A program made the translations under genes and the position numbers. The notes beneath the pieces were generated by a model. That model did not search any database. It worked only from the letters and a program-made list of their open reading frames with translations, and had not been told where the DNA came from. A stretch of 12,432 bases of DNA from an uncultured Anaerolineae bacterium (GTDB lineage: Bacteria > Chloroflexota > Anaerolineae > Anaerolineales > UBA11858), in the NCBI GenBank assembly GCA_937893815.1, contig CALCSH010000340.1:1-12432 (forward strand), given 5' to 3'. Positions 7,050 to 12,432 of the stretch are shown here, one piece after another (position 1 is the first letter of the stretch; every line of letters starts with the position of its first letter).

Positions 7050-8270
7050 ATGACTGAACGAAGAACCCCCCTCTATGAAATCCATCTTCGTACGGCCTCG
7101 CAGATGGTCAAAGGCGGCGGGGATTATATGTTCCCGCTTAGCTACACTTCCCACGTCGAGGAGCATACCAACACGCGCACCAACGTCGGTATGCAGGATT
7201 TATCCACGATGGGGGAAGTAGATCTCAAAGGCCCTGGGGCAGAGCGTCTGCTCAACCGTCTACTGGTCAACGAAATCCGCGATCTGCACCCCGGGCAAAT
7301 TCGCTACTCAACGATGTGCAACGAAGATGGCGGCATCTTGGATGATGTCACCGTCTACAAATTCGCCGAGGAGCACTTCATGGTGGTGACCAGCTCCGGG
7401 CCGCGCGTTAGGACCGCCCAATGGATTTTGGAACACGCTTCCGGGATGAGCGCCTACGCCACCGACCTGAGCGGAGCCGTAGCGCTGATCTCGGTGCAGG
7501 GGCCACGCGCCCGCGATTTTTTGCTCTCCATCGCCCGGGACGCCGATCTCGAAAACTTGAAATTCTTCCACTTTACCCAAGGGTTAATCAATGACAGCAA
7601 AGTGCTGATCTCGCGCAGTGGCTATACCGGCGAGTTAGGCTATGAACTCTATATCCCCGCCGAGCAAGCCGCCGTAATGTGGGGCTACCTGCTGAGCGCG
7701 GGCAAGGAATTCGGTCTGATGCCTTACGGCGTGGCCGCTATGCAAAGCCTGCGCATCGAGAAAGCACTCCCACTCTACGGGCCAGATATTGACGAAAGCC
7801 GCAATCCCTTCGAGGTTGGCCTGAACCGATGGATTCGCTTTGACAAACGCGAATTCATCGGGCGCGAAGCCTTGCTGCAAATCCAGGATATGGGGTTGAA
7901 CGAACGCTGGACGGGGCTGGTACTGGAAAGCAAAGTCCCCGCCAAAACCGGCGATCGCATCTTCTCCGTGGCCGACATCGCCACCTTGCGCGAGAAAATG
8001 TTCAGCGGCTCTGAGGCTGGCGATGAGTTCGATCTCGAATCCGCCGGGGAGTTGGTGGGTGAGGTGACCTCCAGTGCGGTGGGCTACAGCGTAGAGAAAA
8101 CGCTGACGTTGGGCTACGTGCGCGTCACGCACACCTACCCCGGGGCGCGCCTACTGGTGGAAGTAAATAGCCGCCCGGTGCTGGCCCAAGTCGTCAACAC
8201 GCCTTTCTTTGACCCACAAGGCATCCGCCTGCGCGCCCGCGGCTCGCGCAAAGTGGAGCCTAATTCCTAA
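7050..8270 (+). CDS. Stand-alone GcvT-family aminomethyl/methyltransferase
   Basis: 406-residue protein of the glycine cleavage T-protein family, which uses tetrahydrofolate to accept a methylene or methyl group. The folate-site acidic pair is Asp98/Asp99 in GGILDDVTVYK; RSGYTGELGYELYIP (189-203) and LRIEKALPLYGPDI (234-247) are classic GcvT signatures, and NPFEVGL (252-258) follows. It is longer than typical GcvT (about 360-370): an acidic insert of about 29 residues (about 305-333) interrupts the C-terminal barrel before GEVTSS. No gcvH or gcvP is nearby, which argues against a normal glycine cleavage role. Neighbours suggest demethylation of an amine or of methoxy or sulfonium compounds, as in the GcvT-fold enzymes DmdA and LigM (inference). 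AAGGAG at 7034-7039 supports the start. Confidence 0.88.
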   Translation: MTERRTPLYEIHLRTASQMVKGGGDYMFPLSYTSHVEEHTNTRTNVGMQDLSTMGEVDLKGPGAERLLNRLLVNEIRDLHPGQIRYSTMCNEDGGILDDVTVYKFAEEHFMVVTSSGPRVRTAQWILEHASGMSAYATDLSGAVALISVQGPRARDFLLSIARDADLENLKFFHFTQGLINDSKVLISRSGYTGELGYELYIPAEQAAVMWGYLLSAGKEFGLMPYGVAAMQSLRIEKALPLYGPDIDESRNPFEVGLNRWIRFDKREFIGREALLQIQDMGLNERWTGLVLESKVPAKTGDRIFSVADIATLREKMFSGSEAGDEFDLESAGELVGEVTSSAVGYSVEKTLTLGYVRVTHTYPGARLLVEVNSRPVLAQVVNTPFFDPQGIRLRARGSRKVEPNS

Positions 8271-8332
8271 TCACCTAATTACCTGATTCCTGGTCGCCTG
8301 GGTAATCAGGGATCGGGTAATTAGGAATTAGG
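8259..8332. repeat. Imperfect palindromic intergenic repeat overlapping the GcvT stop codon
   Basis: CCTAATTCCTAAT (8259-8271) is exactly complementary to 8320-8332, and the inner part is an imperfect palindrome built from CCTAATT/CCTGATT-like units. The left arm includes the last two codons and the TAA stop, and the right arm ends 2 nt before the next Shine-Dalgarno site. There is no T-run. Confidence 0.65.
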
Positions 8333-8347
8333 ACAGGAGAACTCACC

Positions 8348-9727
8348 ATGATTGGATACTCCAAACGATTTAACACGATTGTGCTCGGCGTGGGCGGCAT
8401 GGGCAGTGCGGTGTGCTACGAACTCGCCAAGCGCGGCAAACGCGTACTGGGCATTGACCGTTTCGATATTCCCAACGATATGGGATCATCGCACGGCTAC
8501 ACGCGCATTATTCGTCTGGCCTATTACGAACACCCCTCCTACGTGATGCTGCTGCGCCGCGCCTACGAATTATGGACTGAAATCGAGAACCGCACCGGCC
8601 AGCAAGTGCTGGTCAAAACCGGATCGATCGATGCCGGGCCAGCCGATAGCTGGGTCTTCAAAGGCTCGTTGCAATCCTGTGTCGAACACGGCCTGGAACA
8701 TGAAGTGCTCACCGGAGCGGAAATTAACTCCCGCTTCCCCGGCTACAACTTCCCCCACGACCTATTGGGCGTCTTGCAGCCAGATGGTGGCTTTGTGCTG
8801 CCCGAACCCGCCACTGTGGCTTATGTGCAGGCCGCCCATGCTCTTGGCGCAGAAATCCACGGGCGTGAAGAAGTGCTCGGCTGGCAGCCGCTGGGTCAGG
8901 GCGAAGGCGTGCGCGTGATCACCGACCGCGCCGAATATGAAGCCGACTCGCTGGTCATCACCGGCGGAGCCTGGAATGCCCAACTGTTGCCTTTTTTGCG
9001 CGGCTACGCCATCCCTGAGCGGCAGGTTTTAGCCTGGCTGCAGCCCGAGCGCCCGCAGCACTTCACTCCCGAAACTTTCCCGGTTTTTAACGTACTCGTG
9101 CCAGAGGGCCGCTATTACGGCTTCCCCGTTCACACTGTTCCGGGCTTCAAATTTGGTAAATATCACCATTTCGAAGAAGTTGTTGATCCCGATACCTATG
9201 ACCGCGAACCCAATTTCGAGGATGAAGCCGTGCTGCGCGATTTTGCCTCGCGCTACTTCCCCGAGGGCGCCGGTCCCACCATGCGCCTGACAGCCTGTAT
9301 GTTCACCAATTCGCCCGACAAACACTTCATCATCGATCTGCACCCCGAATATCCGCAGGTCAGTTTTGCGGCGGGTTTCACGGGTCACGGCTACAAATTC
9401 GCCAGCGTGGTCGGCGAGATCATGGCCGACCTGGCTCAACGGCAGGAATCGCGCCATAATATCAGCCTGTTCAATGTTGCCCGATTGACTGGACAGGTGA
9501 GCAATTTATATAAAAATTTGCCGGGGATGAGAGTCAGCGCCGGGAAGCGGGTATCACCCCAGCCCAGGGGGCGAATCGCCCGCCCGAACAGGAGCACCCC
9601 ACGCGGCACACGGCGGATTCCGTCCAAGCTGGGAATCTCGTCTCCAGGTCAAATCCACCAAGATTACAACCATGACAGCAGCGATCCCCGTTATTGGGAA
9701 AAAGAAGATGTGAAGCCATTCTGGTAA
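8348..9727 (+). CDS. Monomeric sarcosine oxidase-like flavoprotein, probable 3' frameshift
   Basis: FAD-dependent amine oxidase of the MSOX/N-methyltryptophan oxidase (SolA) family, which oxidises N-methyl amino acids to the demethylated amine, formaldehyde and H2O2. The Rossmann motif GVGGMG (14-19) is followed by SSHGYTRIIRLAY (47-59), matching the family's GSSHG-TR motif. Cys317 in CMFTNSPDKHFIIDLHP sits where MSOX binds FAD covalently, and Lys268 in GFKFGKY matches the O2-activating lysine. AGGAG (8335-8339) supports ATG 8348. Family members are about 380-390 residues, but this frame gives 459. One extra T at 9485-9486 would change LTG to 'F stop', giving ARF at residues 378-380 and a normal end. 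Residues 381-459 are basic, Pro/Arg-rich and unlike the family, so they are probably read-through. Alternatives are a real C-terminal extension or a sequencing error. Catalysis should not depend on the tail. Confidence 0.85.
   Translation: MIGYSKRFNTIVLGVGGMGSAVCYELAKRGKRVLGIDRFDIPNDMGSSHGYTRIIRLAYYEHPSYVMLLRRAYELWTEIENRTGQQVLVKTGSIDAGPADSWVFKGSLQSCVEHGLEHEVLTGAEINSRFPGYNFPHDLLGVLQPDGGFVLPEPATVAYVQAAHALGAEIHGREEVLGWQPLGQGEGVRVITDRAEYEADSLVITGGAWNAQLLPFLRGYAIPERQVLAWLQPERPQHFTPETFPVFNVLVPEGRYYGFPVHTVPGFKFGKYHHFEEVVDPDTYDREPNFEDEAVLRDFASRYFPEGAGPTMRLTACMFTNSPDKHFIIDLHPEYPQVSFAAGFTGHGYKFASVVGEIMADLAQRQESRHNISLFNVARLTGQVSNLYKNLPGMRVSAGKRVSPQPRGRIARPNRSTPRGTRRIPSKLGISSPGQIHQDYNHDSSDPRYWEKEDVKPFW
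9488..9727 (+). other. Read-through tail of the oxidase frame, probably non-coding
   Basis: This stretch is translated only because of the presumed missing T before it. It contains a small palindrome (GGGCGAATCGCCC, 9569-9581), Pro/Arg-rich translation and no domain I recognise. Its last residues, SDPRYWEKEDVKPFW, look more protein-like than the rest and may be a decayed gene fragment; I cannot assign it. With 9728-9821 it would form a spacer of about 334 nt before the next gene. Confidence 0.4.
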
Positions 9728-9729
9728 GC

Positions 9730-9808
9730 CCTCACTCACCCCCGCCCTTCGACAAGCTCAGGGCTCCCTCTCCCGATGGGAGAGGGAGGGGGTTGGCGGA
9801 GCGTGAGG
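9730..9808. repeat. Nested palindromic intergenic repeat (REP-like)
   Basis: The outer arms are CCTCAC (9730-9735) and GTGAGG (9803-9808). Inside are a hairpin GCCCT (9744-9748)/AGGGC (9760-9764) and an exact 11-bp stem, CTCCCTCTCCC (9764-9774) with 9778-9788, around a 3-nt loop. Units of this kind are commonly dispersed between genes in bacterial chromosomes. No T-run follows, and the next Shine-Dalgarno site starts 2 nt later. Confidence 0.65.
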
Positions 9809-9821
9809 AAAAGGAGATAAT

Positions 9822-12254
9822 ATGCGACAAGAAGCAAATCTAGTCATCATCGGCGCGGGGATTGTCGGCGCCAGCGCGGCCTATCACCTGACCAAACTCG
9901 GATGGCGCGACATCATCGTCATCGACAAAGGGCCGCTCTTTGAAACCGGCGGTTCAACTTCGCACGCCCCAGGGCTGGTCTTTCAGACCAATAGTTCGAA
10001 AATGATGTGCGAGTATGCTCAGTACACTGTGGAATTGCTCAACAGCATGCACACGGAAGAACATCCCACCTTTTACCCGGTGGGCGGCATCGAAGTTGCC
10101 TATACGAAAGAACGTATGGAAGACCTGAAACGGCGGCACGGCTGGGCGCAGAGTTTCGGCCTGGAAACTCATTTAATCTCGCCACGCGAGGTGCAGGAAC
10201 TCATCCCTCTGTTGGACCCCAGCGTGATCGAGGGCGGATACTATATCCCCTCCGATGGCGATGCCAAAGCGGTCAATGCCGTGGAGACCATGGCGGCCAT
10301 CACTCAAGAACAGGGTGCGGCGGAATATTACGGCGAAACCACCGTAACTGGCTTCAAGACTTCCGAAGGGCGCGTGACAGCCGTAATGACCGACAAAGGC
10401 ACCATCAAAACCGAACATGTGCTGCTGGCAACCAATATCTGGGGGCCGGTTCTCGGCGATCAACTGGGCGTGAAACTGCCATTGATGGCCGTAGAGCACC
10501 AATATCTGATTTCGGAACCGTTGGCAGAACTGGCTGGAGAAACGCGTGAGATCGTACACCCGATTCTGCGCAACCAGGATTTCTCGATGTATTACCGCCA
10601 GCACCAGGATGCCTATGGTATCGGCTCGTACAAACACAACCCCCTGCTGGTGGACCCTTACCAGGTTGGTGCTAACGCCATGCGCCCCTTCACGCCGGGT
10701 GACTTCAAGGCCGCCCGCACAGCTACGAATGACCTGCTGCCCGCACTGCGCGGCAAAGAATACGTCACCACTTTCAACGGTATGTTCGCTTTCACTGTGG
10801 ATGGCTTCCCGATAATGGGACCAGCCAAACAGTGGAACAACTTCTGGACGGCGATTGGGGTATGGGTGACGCACTCCGGCGGCGTAGGCCGGGCGATTGC
10901 CGAGTGGATGGATAGCGGCCACCCCAGCAGCGATGTACACGAGGCGGATAGTAACCGCTTCCACGAGTTCGCTACCAGCAAATATTTCACGATGCGCAAC
11001 GCCGCACAGCAGTACCGCGAGGTGTACGACATCATTCACCCCATGCAGCAGATGGAGCATACGCGCGAGGTGCGTTTGGCCCCTTATCATACGGCGCTCA
11101 AGAAACTCGAAGGGCACTTCTTCGGTAGTGTCGGCTGGGAACGACCGCAATGGTACGCCAGCAATGCCCGCCTGTTGCCCCAGTACGCCGGGCAGATTCC
11201 GGAACGCCAGGGGTGGGCCGCACGCTACTGGTCACCGATTCAGGGCGCCGAACATCTGGCAACGCGTGAGCGCGCAGGCCTGTTCGAATTGAGTTCTTTC
11301 GTCAAGATTGAAGTTGGCGGGCCGTGGGCGGCAGATTATCTCGAATATCTCTCGGCCAATATTGTGGCACGCCAGGTAGGCAAGGTTGTCTACACATCCA
11401 TGCTAACCGATTTTGGCGGCATCAAAACCGATCTGACCGTCACCCGCCTGGACGAGGAGCGCTTCTGGCTGCTGACTGGCGGTGGCAGCGGCATGAGTGA
11501 TTTGGCCTGGTTGCGCCGCAATGCGCCCAGGGACGGCAGCGTGACGATTGAGGATATTTCATCGAAATACACGGCTGTAGGTTTATGGGGGCCGAATGCG
11601 CGCCGAGTCTTGCAAAGCGTTTGTGAGCAGGATATTTCCGATCAAGCCTTCCCCTACTTCACAGCGCAGCAGATGACTATCGAGGCTATCCCGGCGCTGG
11701 CGGTTCGCATCTCCTACGTTGGCGAGTTAGGCTGGGAAATTTATGTTCCCACTGAGTATGGCCAACGCCTGTGGGATGTACTCTGGGATGCCGGTCAGGC
11801 TCATGGGCTGATCGCGGCCGGGATGGGGGCCTTCGACTCCCTGCGGTTGGAGAAAGGCTACCGCGGTCTGGGTGCTGATATCACCGTAGAACACAATCCC
11901 TTCGAGGCCGGTCTCGACTGGGCCGTGCGCCTGGACAAAGGCGAATTCAAGGGGCGCGAGGCCTTGCTGAAGAGCAAAGAAGCGGGCGTCACGCGTAAAC
12001 TCTGCTGCCTGACTCTGAACGAGGGCACAATTCTGGGCAAAGAACCCATCCTGGACGGCGACAAAGTTTTAGGCTATGTCACCAGCACCAATTACGGCTA
12101 CAGCGTCGGTAAACAGATTGCTTATGGCTACCTGCCGCTGGAATATGCTCAAAAAGGCACCGCGGTCGAAATCGAATACTTCGGCCAGCGCTTCAACGCC
12201 GTCGTGGCGGATGATCCGCTGTACGATGCGGCGATGAAAAAGATCAAAGCATAA
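9822..12254 (+). CDS. Dimethylglycine/sarcosine dehydrogenase-like FAD-GcvT fusion
   Basis: 810-residue enzyme of the DMGDH/SARDH family, which oxidises an N-methyl group and passes the methylene to tetrahydrofolate. The FAD domain (1 to about 375) starts with GAGIVG (11-16); His48 in GGSTSHAPGL is at the place of the covalent flavin histidine in rat DMGDH. A central linker domain (about 378-440) ends near FGSVGWERPQWY. The GcvT part (about 465-810) has GGIKTDLTV with Asp537 as the likely folate-site residue, SYVGELGWEIYVP, FDSLRLEKGYRGLGADI and NPFEAGL. Length and domain order match the family. AAGGAG lies 5 nt before ATG 9822. It is the last gene of the cluster. DMG, sarcosine or another N-methyl amino acid is plausible; sequence alone does not choose. 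Electrons probably leave via an ETF or quinone route, not encoded here. Confidence 0.92.
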   Translation: MRQEANLVIIGAGIVGASAAYHLTKLGWRDIIVIDKGPLFETGGSTSHAPGLVFQTNSSKMMCEYAQYTVELLNSMHTEEHPTFYPVGGIEVAYTKERMEDLKRRHGWAQSFGLETHLISPREVQELIPLLDPSVIEGGYYIPSDGDAKAVNAVETMAAITQEQGAAEYYGETTVTGFKTSEGRVTAVMTDKGTIKTEHVLLATNIWGPVLGDQLGVKLPLMAVEHQYLISEPLAELAGETREIVHPILRNQDFSMYYRQHQDAYGIGSYKHNPLLVDPYQVGANAMRPFTPGDFKAARTATNDLLPALRGKEYVTTFNGMFAFTVDGFPIMGPAKQWNNFWTAIGVWVTHSGGVGRAIAEWMDSGHPSSDVHEADSNRFHEFATSKYFTMRNAAQQYREVYDIIHPMQQMEHTREVRLAPYHTALKKLEGHFFGSVGWERPQWYASNARLLPQYAGQIPERQGWAARYWSPIQGAEHLATRERAGLFELSSFVKIEVGGPWAADYLEYLSANIVARQVGKVVYTSMLTDFGGIKTDLTVTRLDEERFWLLTGGGSGMSDLAWLRRNAPRDGSVTIEDISSKYTAVGLWGPNARRVLQSVCEQDISDQAFPYFTAQQMTIEAIPALAVRISYVGELGWEIYVPTEYGQRLWDVLWDAGQAHGLIAAGMGAFDSLRLEKGYRGLGADITVEHNPFEAGLDWAVRLDKGEFKGREALLKSKEAGVTRKLCCLTLNEGTILGKEPILDGDKVLGYVTSTNYGYSVGKQIAYGYLPLEYAQKGTAVEIEYFGQRFNAVVADDPLYDAAMKKIKA

Positions 12255-12271
12255 TTTGGACGCGGAGTAGG

Positions 12272-12319
12272 CGGATGAATACAGATTTCAAAGATAAAAA
12301 ATGAATCCGTGTTCATCCG
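12272..12319. repeat. Imperfect 16-bp inverted repeat after the last gene
   Basis: CGGATGAATACAGATT (12272-12287) pairs with AATCCGTGTTCATCCG (12304-12319) with one mismatch and one G-T pair; the loop is 16 nt. It begins 17 nt after the stop codon. The right arm resembles a dispersed intergenic repeat type; it could also stabilise the 3' end of the transcript. Confidence 0.6.
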
Positions 12320-12374
12320 TGCCCTAAAAAGACAAGTATTACGTATAGGACTTACGCACTTGTACAAGAGAATG

Positions 12375-12427
12375 CCCAAAAATAGGGGTGTGGGGGGGCT
12401 TCGCCCCCCCACACCCCTATTTTTGGG
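12375..12427. repeat. Perfect 25-bp inverted repeat, terminator-like, at the window end
   Basis: Arms at 12375-12399 and 12403-12427 are exact reverse complements around the 3-nt loop TTC. The stem has a core of seven G-C pairs, a GGTGTG part and A5/T5 near the base. It can end transcription on both strands because T-runs lie in the stem on either side. With the upstream TAGGACTTACGCA (12346-12358) it may belong to a small insertion or MITE that continues past the window. Confidence 0.65.
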
Positions 12428-12432
12428 ATATT

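Noticed and set aside
9569..9581. Small palindrome GGGCGAATCGCCC considered as a CRISPR or attachment site
   Set aside because: There is only one copy, with no regularly spaced repeats and no integrase or Cas gene. It is more likely part of repeat-like spacer DNA.
10173..11150. Long minus-strand open frame of 325 codons opposite the DMGDH-like gene
   Set aside because: It lies wholly inside a gene with clear family motifs, and its translation shows no recognisable domain. It is a shadow frame.

Overview
The window looks like a chromosomal piece of a free-living bacterium, most likely a Chloroflexota member of the Anaerolineae type. This is an inference from the style of the DnaA and sortase proteins and the gene mix, not from a marker-gene search. 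Gene density is high, Shine-Dalgarno sites are good (AAGGAG or GGAGG), and nearly every gene junction carries a hairpin or palindrome.

Layout. Positions 1-1103 (+) hold the 3' part of dnaA, cut by the window edge, followed by a rho-independent terminator. Positions 1246-3384 (-) hold a two-gene unit facing dnaA: a membrane-anchored sortase and an AI-2E-family membrane protein, with only 3 nt between them. Positions 3385-3816 are intergenic, with a perfect 16-bp inverted repeat and a strong extended -10 promoter for the rightward genes. From 3817 to 12254 (+) five genes of folate-linked one-carbon and methylamine metabolism follow: a MetV-MetF fusion (methylenetetrahydrofolate reductase type), a non-pyrrolysine MttB-family methyltransferase, a stand-alone GcvT-family protein, a monomeric sarcosine oxidase-like flavoprotein, and an 810-residue dimethylglycine/sarcosine dehydrogenase-like FAD-GcvT fusion. 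The window ends in further palindromic repeats.

How the genes may work together (inference). The set reads as a demethylation module for a quaternary or N-methylated amine such as glycine betaine. The MttB-like enzyme would remove the first methyl group, the DMGDH-like fusion and the sarcosine oxidase-like enzyme would remove the next ones oxidatively, GcvT domains would capture the carbon on tetrahydrofolate, and MetV-MetF would interconvert methyl- and methylene-tetrahydrofolate. No corrinoid protein, corrinoid reactivase or transporter lies in the window, so the MttB step is incomplete here.

The most checkable oddity is the 3' end of the sarcosine oxidase-like gene. One additional T at 9485-9486 would end the protein at residue 380 in the usual '-RF stop'. 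As written, the frame runs on for 79 residues through repeat-like DNA. Most families here are known; the possible novelty lies in the combination, not in a wholly new system.
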